From positions 49,559 through 113,558 of the forward strand of contig JBGSJZ010000110.1 in the NCBI GenBank assembly GCA_041741455.1: 64,000 nucleotides of DNA, given 5' to 3'. The stretch comes from CALESS01 sp041741455. GTDB taxonomy: Bacteria; Chloroflexota; Anaerolineae; Anaerolineales; Anaerolineaceae. Positions 9,401 through 16,682 of the stretch are shown piece after piece. How positions within the stretch are numbered: position 1 is the first letter of the stretch; each line of letters opens with the position of its first letter. A model generated the notes under the pieces. It searched no databases and had not been told where the DNA came from. It worked only from the letters and a program-made list of their open reading frames with translations. Both the position numbers and the translations under genes were made by a program.

Positions 9401-9992
9401 TTGGCAGGTGAATCCCGGTCTCACGAAAAGCCTGGTGGATACCGACGATGGCGGCTTTGACTTCCAGGATATCCTGCGATGTTTCGATCAACAACAGATC
9501 GGCACCGCCGCGGATCAGGGCAGCTGCCTGTTGGCAGAAGATATCGGCTAATTCTTCAAAAGAGATATTGCTCAGTTCCGGGTCGTCCATGGATGGCAAT
9601 TTTCCAGAAGGACCGATTGACCCGGCCACGAAGCGAGGTTGATTCGGGGTGGAGTATTCATCCGCCAACCGGCGGGCCAGGGCCGCTGCCGCTTGGTTGA
9701 TGGCTTCGGTTTGCTCGCCCAGGTCATATTCGGCCAGGGTCAGGCGGTTGGCGCGGAAGGTGCAGGTTTCAATTACATCCACCCCCACTTCGAGGAAGGA
9801 TCGGTGGACTTTTTCCACGGCAGATGGATGGGTCAAAACCAGGTAGTCGTTGCAGCCAAAGGTGCGTTCCCCGCCAAAGTTGGCCGGGGTCAGGTTCTGG
9901 CGCTGCAGGTTAGTGCCCATAGCGCCGTCGAAGACCAAAATGCGTTTGTTGAGCGCATCGAGATAGCGGTGGTTGAAGGTAGGTTCAGTCAT
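6483..9992 (-). CDS. metH: Cobalamin-dependent methionine synthase
   Basis: A 1169-residue enzyme that moves a methyl group from methyl-THF to homocysteine through cobalamin. Domains in order: homocysteine barrel (1-330; DGAMGTNLQRQ and zinc motif GGCCGTTPAHL), pterin-binding barrel (about 360-640; GERLNTQGS), cap and B12 domain (about 690-900; base-off ligand motif DVHDIGKN), and the SAM-binding reactivation domain to the C-terminus (GYWPAQSEGNDL). A longer in-frame extension back to 10208 would run through the riboswitch; I chose the ATG at 9990-9992 because it has a GGAG site and directly follows the leader terminator. It is the first gene of the methionine operon. Length is slightly below the E. 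coli enzyme (1227). Confidence 0.95.
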   Translation of the reverse strand: MTEPTFNHRYLDALNKRILVFDGAMGTNLQRQNLTPANFGGERTFGCNDYLVLTHPSAVEKVHRSFLEVGVDVIETCTFRANRLTLAEYDLGEQTEAINQAAAALARRLADEYSTPNQPRFVAGSIGPSGKLPSMDDPELSNISFEELADIFCQQAAALIRGGADLLLIETSQDILEVKAAIVGIHQAFRETGIHLPIQVQVTLDTTGRMLLGTDIAAVLAILEGMQIDVIGLNCSTGPDYMREPIRFLGAHATMPVSCIPNAGLPLNVDGQAVYPLEPEPFAETLAEFVEQHHINVVGGCCGTTPAHLEQLVLRVRAHIPQPRPTLRPPRLASATQAVSMLQEPRPFLIGERLNTQGSAKFKQIILAEEYDSALSIARQQVNSGAHGLDISVALTESGDEAGLMRRIVKLLAPVVRAPLVIDTTEVEVMEAALQTAPGRCLINSTHLESGRPKLEHIFSLARTYNAAVICLTIDQAGMAKTAARKLEVARQIHEIAVNEFGLQTGDLVFDALTFTLATGDPEFNQSAIETLEGIRLIKAELPGVLTSLGVSNVSFGLPPAARPVLNSIMLYHAVLAGLDMAIVNPAQVTPYAEIPAEDRQLAEDLIFNRRPDALTRLIQRFEGVETTHKGSQSAAELATLSAEGRLHWRILHREKDGVEADIDEILGRHPRLDWNTHAVELLNKVLLPAMKEVGDKFGSGELILPFVLQSAEVMKKAVSHLEKFLERKEGVTKGTIVLATVYGDVHDIGKNLVKTILVNNGYSVIDLGKQVPAETILSKAIEVQADAIGLSALLVSTSKQMPLIVNELQRRKLSIPVLIGGAAINRRFGRRILLTEHGELYAPGVFYCKDAFEGLNVMDQLTDPQLRTSLVVQNRKEAEIELNRVTTTAPAAPTMIRSSVPPAPSIPRPPTWGPRLVRQMPLDVVFQHLAKNELFRLSWGAKNTHGEAWEKLLKSFETRLVKMRREAVAEKWLKPQGIYGYWPAQSEGNDLIVYEPGSAQAGAPEELTRFSFPRQPEGDLLCLADYFAPVHSGQMDVVAFQIVTVGQEATARIDRLQAAGDYTEAHFSHGLAVQTAESAAEYLHRHIRRELGLAEEQGKRYSWGYPAIPELADHSIVFQLLPAEVSLGMQLSPAYQLIPEQSTAAIIIHHPQARYYSTGESRVEQLTR

Positions 9993-10027
9993 GGCAAGCT
10001 CCGAAGGTCGAGAATGGCCGGCGGTAA

Positions 10028-10054
10028 CAAAAATCCTCTCTGGAATAGAGAGGA
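10028..10054 (-). terminator. Leader terminator of the metH riboswitch
   Basis: On the minus strand an 8-bp stem, TCCTCTCT/AGAGAGGA with a 5-base loop, is followed at once by TTTTTGTT. It lies between the SAM-I aptamer and the metH start codon, as expected for a transcription-attenuating riboswitch. Confidence 0.85.
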
Positions 10055-10072
10055 AGGCGGGGGATAACCGCA

Positions 10073-10181
10073 CCTCATCTTCCAGAAGGCCGCCGGGGCG
10101 GTTTCTGCCGGATTTGGCACCGGCTCTTGCGAGCGGTTGCCGAGGTTTCATAGGGCCGGTCCCTCCACCTCTCTGGATGAG
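10073..10181 (-). promoter_or_regulatory. SAM-I riboswitch (S-box leader)
   Basis: Minus-strand reading shows the S-box core in order: P1 CTCATC, AGAGAGGTGGAGGGA, GGCCCTATGAAACC, CGGCAACC, GGTGCCAAATCC, and the closing P1 strand GATGAG. P1 pairs 10176-10181 with 10073-10078. It sits just downstream of a promoter and upstream of a terminator and metH. When SAM is bound, the terminator should form and stop transcription of the methionine operon. Confidence 0.95.
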
Positions 10182-10198
10182 TGATGATGTTGAAAGGG

Positions 10199-10228
10199 AT
10201 TTTACCACAAGTCAAGTCTGAATTTCAA
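10199..10228 (-). promoter_or_regulatory. Promoter of the metH operon
   Basis: Minus strand: TTGAAA (10223-10228), 18-base spacer, TAAAAT (10199-10204). The predicted start, around 10192, is just before the riboswitch P1 stem, which fits well. Confidence 0.65.
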
Positions 10229-10265
10229 ATCAAGTGTCAAAGGTCAAGCAGGAGACAAGACAGGG

Positions 10266-10271
10266 TATAAT
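10266..10271 (+). promoter_or_regulatory. -10 box for the acyltransferase gene
   Basis: TATAAT in the context AGGGTATAAT, 42 bases before the acyltransferase ATG. No convincing -35 hexamer. Confidence 0.4.
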
Positions 10272-10313
10272 CTGGATATCTCATCAGGTCGGGGGAGCCT
10301 GCCAAGGATACGC

Positions 10314-11219
10314 ATGGATACCACGAAGATTATCAACAGCGGTGCACTCTCAAAGATGGTCATCTGGCTTGGTAAGAACCTGTCCCCGCGCCTGGGATAT
10401 GCCGTCTCAGATTTTCTCTCAGACGTGATCAGCCATCGTGCTGGTTGGAGACAACCCCGGGCTTTACGAGCCAACCACTGGGTGGTGAGTGGCGGCAAGG
10501 CAACCCCCGTAGAGTTGACCCGGAGTGTGTATGAAACCTATCGAATCTCAGGTCGTGGGTATTATGATTTCTATCACATCATGAAAGATCCGGATGAGGT
10601 ATTGCGGCGGGTTTCTTTCAGCTCCAAATTTGAAGAAATCCTGCAAAAATCCATCACCCGCCAGGAAGGCATCATTCTTGCAATATGTCACACGGGCAAC
10701 CAGGACCTGGGTGGCCGGGCCGTGGTTTTGCGCGGTATGCCGCTTTTTGCTATCACCGCCCCCGAGGAATTTGGCAGCTATTCGCTCGCCAACCAACTGC
10801 GCCACGAATTCAAAATGGATTCCGCTCCGGCTTCTTTGGAAACCGTCAAGAAAGCGATAGAGCATCTACGGAATGGCGGCACTGTGGCTACCGGCGTGGA
10901 CCGGCCCTTTCCAGATTCGCACTATCGGCCGCGCTTCTTTGGGCGGCCGGCTGCCCTCCCGGTAGGTCCGGTACGCATGGCGCTGCGCCTGAAGCTGCCG
11001 GTGTACGCGATTGGCTGTTATCAAAAATCGGATCACAGTTACCTGATGTGGGCTAGCGAAGCCATTGAGATGCAATCCACCGGGGATGCCGATCAGGACG
11101 TGCTGCTCAACTCTGAGCGAGTGTTGGCCGAGATTGAATTCCGCATCCGAGAACACCCAACCCAGTGGGCGATGTTCTACCCGGTCTGGCCGGAGGTGAT
11201 GGATGGTGTGCCGAAGTAA
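10314..11219 (+). CDS. LpxL/PIM-type lysophospholipid acyltransferase
   Basis: A 301-residue member of the HtrB/LpxL acyltransferase superfamily. The catalytic H-x4-D is seen as CHTGNQDLGG near residue 124. A second conserved block, GGTVATGVDRPF, and a third, AALPVGPVRMALRLKLPV, follow. In Gram-positive and Chloroflexi lineages this family includes the acyltransferase for phosphatidylinositol mannosides, whereas LpxL makes lipid A. With an inositol-phosphate synthase and a polyprenol-phosphate mannosyltransferase elsewhere in the window and no lipid A genes seen, acylation of an inositol- or sugar-containing glycolipid at the membrane is more likely. An AAGGA site precedes the ATG by 6 bases. 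It stands alone, divergent from the metH operon. Confidence 0.75.
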   Translation: MDTTKIINSGALSKMVIWLGKNLSPRLGYAVSDFLSDVISHRAGWRQPRALRANHWVVSGGKATPVELTRSVYETYRISGRGYYDFYHIMKDPDEVLRRVSFSSKFEEILQKSITRQEGIILAICHTGNQDLGGRAVVLRGMPLFAITAPEEFGSYSLANQLRHEFKMDSAPASLETVKKAIEHLRNGGTVATGVDRPFPDSHYRPRFFGRPAALPVGPVRMALRLKLPVYAIGCYQKSDHSYLMWASEAIEMQSTGDADQDVLLNSERVLAEIEFRIREHPTQWAMFYPVWPEVMDGVPK

Positions 11220-11346
11220 CTGCAAGATAGTGGATTTTTGGTTGCCAGTTGTTTATTCAGTCATCTGGTTGTTATTCTTCATTCCTTCTACTATTCAACT
11301 TCTGAAATTGGTTATCCATTAAAGTTACGAAATAATAAGCCTCGGT

Positions 11347-11352
11347 TATAAT
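11347..11352 (+). promoter_or_regulatory. -10 box ahead of the membrane protein/selA
   Basis: TATAAT in the context CGGTTATAAT, 9-15 bases before the possible start codons of the small membrane protein. The leader would be very short. Confidence 0.4.
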
Positions 11353-11360
11353 CGAACAGG

Positions 11361-11774
11361 GTGACTATGGAAAATAAAAAGATATCAATTTTGCCGTATT
11401 TCTTTTCCGGCGCCGGTCTGGCCGTATTGGGTTGGGGCGGGATTGCCGCCTTATGGTATTTCACCGAACCCAACCTTGGCGAACGTTGGTTGTTTTTCCT
11501 GGCATTATTCATGGCGGTGGCAGGCACAGCGCTGCCCTTTGTCGCACTGCTCAACCTGCGCTTCCCCAGCGAGCCGCCAGCCGAACCCACCGTTTACTTC
11601 CGCCAGTCGCTCTGGTTTGGCCTGTTCGCTTGCCTGGTGATGTGGTTGCAATGGTCGCGCATGGTGACCCTCTTGCTGGTGTTGTTGATCGGGGCAATGC
11701 TGGCTGGGGCAGAGTTCCTGATCCGGCTGCGCGAGAAATCGCTGTGGAAGCCGAAGGAACCCGAAGGTGAGTGA
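11361..11774 (+). CDS. Small membrane protein of unknown function
   Basis: About 135-137 residues; start is GTG at 11361 or, more likely, ATG at 11367. Four hydrophobic segments are visible (about 10-33, 41-65, 88-104 and 105-125) with a charged tail ending KPKEPEGE. No family recognised. The 3' end overlaps the selA start by 8 bases, so translation of selA may be coupled to it. Only linkage to selA hints at a role, and that is weak. Confidence 0.6.
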   Translation: MTMENKKISILPYFFSGAGLAVLGWGGIAALWYFTEPNLGERWLFFLALFMAVAGTALPFVALLNLRFPSEPPAEPTVYFRQSLWFGLFACLVMWLQWSRMVTLLLVLLIGAMLAGAEFLIRLREKSLWKPKEPEGE

Positions 11775-13119
11775 ACTGCGCAGCCTGCCCTCGGTGGATG
11801 CCCTGCTGCAAAGCGCGGCGGCAACCGAACTGGCGGCGCGCTTTGGCCGACCGTTGATGCTGGATGCGTTGCGCATGACCCTGGCTGAAACCCGGCTGGG
11901 GCATTTACGTGGGGCGGCTTTGCCCGACGCAGCAGGTTTACTGGAACAGGCGGCACGTCGCCTTGATAAATGGGTTACTCCCTCATTAATAAGCGTAATT
12001 AATGCCAGCGGGGTTGTGCTGCACACCAACCTTGGCCGGGCGCCGCTTTCGAAGGCGGCCTTGCAAGCCATGGACGCAGTAGCCGGCGGCTACTCCACCC
12101 TGGAATATGACCTGGAAAAAGGCGGGCGTGGTTCACGCTCCGTCCATGCTGAGGCGCTATTAATCCGCCTGACCGGGGCGGAAGCCGCCCTGGTGGTCAA
12201 CAACAATGCAGGGGCGGTGCTGTTGGCGTTATCCGCGCTTGCTCACCGTAAACGCGTGATTATATCCCGTAGTCAGTTGGTGGAAATTGGCGGTGGTTTT
12301 CGTATTCCGGATGTCATGGCGCAATCCGGCGCCAAACTGGTGGAGGTTGGCACTACCAATCGGGTACATGCTGCAGATTTTGAGGTCGCCTTGCAGGAAC
12401 CAGCCGCTCTGCTGGTGCGGGCGCATCATTCCAATTTTCGCATCATCGGTTTCACCACCGAACCGGATCTGGCTGAATTGGTGGAAATCGCTCACCGTCA
12501 GGGCGTTCCGCTGTTGGATGACCTGGGTTCCGGAACCTTCATCGATACCGCTCGCTTTGGTCTGTTGCACGAACCGACAATCCAGGAATCGGTGCAGGCC
12601 GGGGCGGATGTGATCTGTTTCTCAGGCGATAAACTGCTGGGCGGTCCGCAGGCTGGCATTCTGATTGGCAAAAAGGATTTGATTGCCCGCATCAAGAAGC
12701 ACCCGTTGGCGCGGGCAGTGCGGGCGGATAAACTCTGCCTGTCTGCCCTATCGGCCACCCTGCTGCACTATCTACTGGATGAAGCCGAACGGGAGATCCC
12801 GGTCTGGCAGATGATCGGGCGTACGCTTGAGCAAAACCGCCTGCGAGCCCAGAGCTGGCGGGATGCGCTTGGCACAGGGGAAGTGCTGGTGGGATCCTCA
12901 ACAATTGGCGGCGGTTCACTGCCGGAAGAAACCTTGCCGACCAGCTTGTTGGCGCTGCAGGTTCAGCAGCCGAACAAGTTCATGGAGAAACTGCGCCGGC
13001 AGTCACCACCGGTGATCGCCCGGGTGGAGGAAGAGCGGGTGGTTTTTGACCCGCGTACGGTGTTTGAGGAACAAGATGGAGCGCTGCTGGTGGGTATCCG
13101 CCAGGCGTTGGGCAGGTAG
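11767..13119 (+). CDS. selA: L-seryl-tRNA(Sec) selenium transferase
   Basis: A 450-residue PLP enzyme that converts Ser-tRNA(Sec) to Sec-tRNA(Sec) with selenophosphate. The N-terminal domain begins LRSLPSVDALLQ, typical of SelA. The core shows NASGVVLHTNLGRAPLS, NNNAGAVLL, SRSQLVEIGGGFRIPDVM and the PLP lysine in SGDKLLGGPQAGI (about Lys289). The C-terminus contains GGGSLPEETLPT. Full length. Its presence shows that the organism inserts selenocysteine, and a selenoprotein gene lies 3.6 kb downstream on the same strand. selB, selD and selC were not found in this window. Confidence 0.95.
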   Translation: MSELRSLPSVDALLQSAAATELAARFGRPLMLDALRMTLAETRLGHLRGAALPDAAGLLEQAARRLDKWVTPSLISVINASGVVLHTNLGRAPLSKAALQAMDAVAGGYSTLEYDLEKGGRGSRSVHAEALLIRLTGAEAALVVNNNAGAVLLALSALAHRKRVIISRSQLVEIGGGFRIPDVMAQSGAKLVEVGTTNRVHAADFEVALQEPAALLVRAHHSNFRIIGFTTEPDLAELVEIAHRQGVPLLDDLGSGTFIDTARFGLLHEPTIQESVQAGADVICFSGDKLLGGPQAGILIGKKDLIARIKKHPLARAVRADKLCLSALSATLLHYLLDEAEREIPVWQMIGRTLEQNRLRAQSWRDALGTGEVLVGSSTIGGGSLPEETLPTSLLALQVQQPNKFMEKLRRQSPPVIARVEEERVVFDPRTVFEEQDGALLVGIRQALGR

Positions 13120-13163
13120 ATTTCAATCATTAAACGGCCACAGGCCGCGGAGGAAAGAAACAC

Positions 13164-14399
13164 GTGAAAAGCAATCTGGATGGACTAATGCAAGAATTCG
13201 GTTATGAGGCCATTTGGGTTACCGGCCCGGCCCAGCACAACCCGGCCATGGTTTATTTGACCGGTGGAGGTCATATGGGGCAGGCGGATTTGATCCTCAA
13301 GCAGGGTACCTCTGGGGTTCTCTTCCACGCCTCAATGGAACGCGAGGAAGCTGCCCGGACCGGGCTGCCCACCTGTGGCTATGATCGTTTTCCACTCGAT
13401 GAGCGTTTGAAAGCCGCGGATGGCGACATGAACCAGGCAATGGTCTTGTTGTATGAAGCTATGTTCCGCCATGCGGGTGTGACCGAAGGTCGGGTGGGAA
13501 TCTTTGGCCGGACTGAGATCGGCCGGACTTTCAGCATTCTGAGCGGTTTGCAATTGCGCCTGCCTGGTTTGAATTTTATCGGTATGGACAGCGAGAACCT
13601 TCTGATGCTTGCAATGATGACCAAGGATGATGCTGAACTGGCTCGCATCCGGCGTATGGGCAAGATCACAACTGAGGTGGTTGGCCGCACGGCGGAATTC
13701 CTGACCAGGCACGCTGTGGAAGGCGAAACATTGATCAAGGTCGATGGCCGGCCGTTGACTATCGGCGATGTCAAACCGCGCATCAACCTCTGGCTGGCTG
13801 AGCTGGGTGCAGATAACCCGGAAGGCACGATCTTCGCCATCGGCCGGGATGCTGGCATCCCGCATAGCACTGGTACTCCGACAGACCCAATCAAACTTGG
13901 CCAGACCATCGTTTATGACATCTTCCCCTGCGAACCGGGCGGTGGATATTTTTATGACTTTACCCGCACCTGGTCACTGGGTTATGCTACGGACGAAGCC
14001 CAAAAACTGTATGAGGATGTGGCGGATGTTTTCCACACCATCATAGCTGAGTTGAAAGTTAACACCTACTTCCCAAACTACCAGAAGCGTACTTGCGAGA
14101 TGTTTGAGGCCAAAGGCCACCCAACCGTGATGAGCAACCCTCTCACAGAGGCTGGTTACGTCCACAGCCTCGGGCATGGCGTGGGCTTGAACATCCACGA
14201 ACGGCCGGCAGCCGGGCGCGGTACGGAGCGGGATGTGCTGGTGCCAGGATCAGTTGTGACCGTGGAGCCCGGTCTATATTACCCGGAGCGTGGCATGGGT
14301 GTGCGCATCGAGGACACGATATACTTCAAGGAAGATGGCAACTTTGAAATATTTGCTCCTTATTCGTACGATTTTGTGCTGCCGATGAGGAATAAATAG
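13164..14399 (+). CDS. M24-family metallopeptidase (Xaa-Pro type)
   Basis: A 411-residue creatinase/prolidase-like protein starting at GTG behind GGAGGAAAG. The N-terminal 160 residues are the creatinase-like domain; the rest is a pita-bread fold. The five metal ligands are visible: Asp in VYDIFPCE, Asp in YDFTRTW, His in HSLGHGVGLNIHE, Glu in VEPGLYY and Glu in RIEDTIY. It probably cleaves Xaa-Pro dipeptides or peptides in the cytoplasm. It follows selA by 44 bases and precedes tsaD by 84 bases, in a same-strand run. Confidence 0.85.
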   Translation: MKSNLDGLMQEFGYEAIWVTGPAQHNPAMVYLTGGGHMGQADLILKQGTSGVLFHASMEREEAARTGLPTCGYDRFPLDERLKAADGDMNQAMVLLYEAMFRHAGVTEGRVGIFGRTEIGRTFSILSGLQLRLPGLNFIGMDSENLLMLAMMTKDDAELARIRRMGKITTEVVGRTAEFLTRHAVEGETLIKVDGRPLTIGDVKPRINLWLAELGADNPEGTIFAIGRDAGIPHSTGTPTDPIKLGQTIVYDIFPCEPGGGYFYDFTRTWSLGYATDEAQKLYEDVADVFHTIIAELKVNTYFPNYQKRTCEMFEAKGHPTVMSNPLTEAGYVHSLGHGVGLNIHERPAAGRGTERDVLVPGSVVTVEPGLYYPERGMGVRIEDTIYFKEDGNFEIFAPYSYDFVLPMRNK

Positions 14400-14483
14400 T
14401 AGGCTTTTCCCTTGCAAGGAAATGGGATTACCTCAAACCTAACCTTTCCTTTGAAGAGGATCGGAATAAAGGAGGAATGAACA

Positions 14484-15521
14484 ATGACCGATACAAAACT
14501 CCCCCCGGCACGCATCTTGGCGATCGAAACCTCCTGTGATGAAACAGCAGCCGCGGTGGTGGAAAATGGCCGGGCGCTGCTTTCCAGCGTGATATCTTCG
14601 CAAATTGATTTGCATGTGCAGTACGGGGGGGTGTTTCCAGAGGTGGCCTCGCGTCAGCATATCCGCACCATTTACCCTGTCATTGAAGAAGCAGTGCAGC
14701 GTGCACATTTGAGTCTTTCCGAGATCGATGCGATTGCTGTAACGCGCGGACCCGGCCTGGCTGGATCGTTGGTGGTGGGGATGAATGCAGCCAAAGGTTT
14801 GGCGCTGGCGCTGGGGCGTCCGCTGGTCGGGGTGAATCATCTGGAGGGGCATATTTATTCAGCCTGGATCTACCCGGTTGATGCGCAGAAACCGCCGCCC
14901 GCCCCGGAGTTTCCACTGATGGCTTTGCTGGTATCCGGTGGTCATACCGAACTGAATGTAATGACCGATCACTTGACCTACCGCCGCCTGGGGGCAACGC
15001 TGGATGATGCAGCCGGCGAGGCATTCGATAAAGTGGCCCGCTTGCTGGGTCTACCCTACCCGGGTGGTCCGAGCGTGCAGAAAGCAGCTGCCGGGGGCAA
15101 CCCGGAAGCGTTCACCTTTCCGCGCGCCCGCTTGGAAGGAACCTGGAATTTCTCCTTCAGCGGCTTGAAGACAGCCGTCTTACGGGTGGTCCGTCAACTG
15201 GAAGAGGAAGGCAAACCATTGCCAGTCAGTGACCTGGCCGCCAGTTTCCAGACGGCGGTAGTAGATGTGCTCCTGCAGAAGACATTGCGGGCGGCCCGGG
15301 AAACCAAATCCAAGGCCATCCTGGTGGCCGGGGGTGTTTCCGCCAATAATGCCTTGCGCCTGGCCTTTACCGGGCAGACCGAGTTCCCGGTTTTCATCCC
15401 GGCCTTCTCGCTTTGCACAGACAACGCTGCCATGATTGGGTCGGCTGGTTACTTCCGTTATGCCCTGGGCGCCCGGGATCCACTGGACCTGGATGTGTTG
15501 CCCACCTGGCCGCTTTCGTAA
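14484..15521 (+). CDS. tsaD: tRNA t6A threonylcarbamoyltransferase subunit
   Basis: A 345-residue ASKHA-fold protein that, with TsaB and TsaE, adds threonylcarbamoyl to A37 of ANN-decoding tRNAs. Motifs: AIETSCDETAAAVVE near the start, GGVFPEVASRQH, the metal-binding HLEGHIYSAW, VSGGHTEL, and GGVSANNALR and CTDNAAMIG at the C-terminal end. A strong AAAGGAGGA ribosome-binding site precedes the ATG. Full length. TsaB and TsaE are not in this window. Confidence 0.95.
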   Translation: MTDTKLPPARILAIETSCDETAAAVVENGRALLSSVISSQIDLHVQYGGVFPEVASRQHIRTIYPVIEEAVQRAHLSLSEIDAIAVTRGPGLAGSLVVGMNAAKGLALALGRPLVGVNHLEGHIYSAWIYPVDAQKPPPAPEFPLMALLVSGGHTELNVMTDHLTYRRLGATLDDAAGEAFDKVARLLGLPYPGGPSVQKAAAGGNPEAFTFPRARLEGTWNFSFSGLKTAVLRVVRQLEEEGKPLPVSDLAASFQTAVVDVLLQKTLRAARETKSKAILVAGGVSANNALRLAFTGQTEFPVFIPAFSLCTDNAAMIGSAGYFRYALGARDPLDLDVLPTWPLS

Positions 15522-15545
15522 CTTTCTAAAAAATTCTGCATCTAA

Positions 15546-16154
15546 ATGAGTGAAGACAAAGCACCTATCCAAAAATTTTCACTGGATCGCTTGCGAGCAG
15601 GCGATCGGGTGGAATTTGCCCGGTTTGTCGAAGAAACTTCGCCTGCCATCTACCGTTTAGCCCTGCGGATCTTGAATGACCCACAGGATGCCGAGGATGC
15701 CCTGCAGGAAACTTACCTCAAGGCGATGCGGGCCATTGCTTCATTTGAAGGCCGGTCCAGTTTGACCACCTGGTTGTACCGAATTGCCGTCAATGAAGCC
15801 TTGATGATGGTGCGCAAACAGCGCCCACAAATCCGGGTGGAAGATGAGCCAGAGGACGAAGAAGGCGAAGCCGGGCAGGGCATGCAGATCGTGGATTGGT
15901 GTTGCTTACCGGAAAGGGAACTGGTCTCGGACGAAGCCAGGCGCTTCATCAATAAGGCCATCGCTGACTTGCCAGAAAACCTGCGCACCACGTTCGTACT
16001 GAGGGATGTGGAAGGGCTTTCCATCAAGGAGACGGCAGAGGCATTGGAGATCAGTGAGATGAATGTCAAAACCCGCTTGTTGCGGGCGCGCTTGAAGATG
16101 CGGGAATCACTCAGCAGTTATTACGCTGAGCGGATGCAGGAAGGTTTGGCGTGA
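15546..16154 (+). CDS. ECF RNA polymerase sigma factor
   Basis: A 202-residue sigma-70 family protein. Region 2 is at residues 25-95, with the core-binding stretch NDPQDAEDALQETYLKA and TWLYRIAVNEALM. An acidic linker (DEPEDEEGEAG) follows, then region 4 at 140-190 with LPENLRTTFVLRDVEGLS and the helix-turn-helix SIKETAEALEIS. It is coupled by an overlapping TGATG to a zinc-containing anti-sigma gene, the usual ECF/ZAS arrangement, so it should be held inactive until the anti-sigma releases it. The genes behind it encode thiol-redox proteins, hinting at a disulfide-stress role. It begins 24 bases after tsaD. Confidence 0.92.
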   Translation: MSEDKAPIQKFSLDRLRAGDRVEFARFVEETSPAIYRLALRILNDPQDAEDALQETYLKAMRAIASFEGRSSLTTWLYRIAVNEALMMVRKQRPQIRVEDEPEDEEGEAGQGMQIVDWCCLPERELVSDEARRFINKAIADLPENLRTTFVLRDVEGLSIKETAEALEISEMNVKTRLLRARLKMRESLSSYYAERMQEGLA

Positions 16155-16417
16155 TGGAAGGACAATTGAGCTGCAAGCATTTATTAGGCAACCTCTCGGA
16201 TTACGTGGACGGCGAACTGGCACAGGAATTTTGTGCAGAAATTGAACGTCATCTGTCGGAGTGCGAGAATTGCCAGGTGGTGGTCAATACGCTTCGCAAG
16301 ACAGTGGAAATTGTCCATTTGACAAGTGAAGAAATTATGCTTCCAGAAGCAATCCACCATCGTTTGTTTGCATGTCTGCAGATCCCCGAGCCAAAACGCG
16401 CCGATCCATCCGAGTAA
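16154..16417 (+). CDS. Zinc-containing anti-sigma factor (zf-HC2/ZAS)
   Basis: An 87-residue protein (start ATG at 16154, overlapping the sigma stop codon). It has the ZAS motif H33-x3-C37-x2-C40 (HLSECENC) plus upstream Cys7 and Cys27, and no membrane segment, so it is cytoplasmic. This resembles RsrA of Streptomyces, in which oxidation of the zinc cysteines releases the sigma factor. Whether this protein is redox-sensitive is inference from the motif and from the following oxidoreductase and OsmC genes. Confidence 0.85.
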   Translation: MEGQLSCKHLLGNLSDYVDGELAQEFCAEIERHLSECENCQVVVNTLRKTVEIVHLTSEEIMLPEAIHHRLFACLQIPEPKRADPSE

Positions 16418-16444
16418 CTTTTTTACCTGAATCGCATCCAAACA

Positions 16445-16633
16445 ATGAGTAAGGAACTACTAAATCTTCCGGTGATTTTATCGCCGAATGAAAGTCAATT
16501 GGAAACTTCTTTAGGACAGTTTGTGCCTGGTGCGCTGTGTCCGTATTGCGGGCAGGGGATCCTGGATTATGATGGCATGCTCAACCTGGTTTGCCCGATC
16601 TGCGGAAGAACGGAATGCGGCGGGTGTACCTGA
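16445..16633 (+). CDS. Small zinc-ribbon protein
   Basis: A 62-residue protein with two CxxC knuckles, CPYCGQG and CPICGRTECGGC, spaced 17 residues apart, and a hydrophilic N-terminus. This is a zinc ribbon; no specific family recognised. It is placed between the anti-sigma gene (27 bases upstream) and the selenoprotein gene (49 bases downstream), so it probably belongs to the same transcription unit. It may have a structural or regulatory metal-binding role. Confidence 0.65.
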   Translation: MSKELLNLPVILSPNESQLETSLGQFVPGALCPYCGQGILDYDGMLNLVCPICGRTECGGCT

Positions 16634-16682
16634 TAGCATCGAGTGACTACTCCGTTGGGGTAGATCTAATGAGGAGAAATAA

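Noticed and set aside
9993..10208. N-terminal extension of MetH to 10208
   Set aside because: This stretch is the SAM-I riboswitch and its terminator; the added residues match no MetH.
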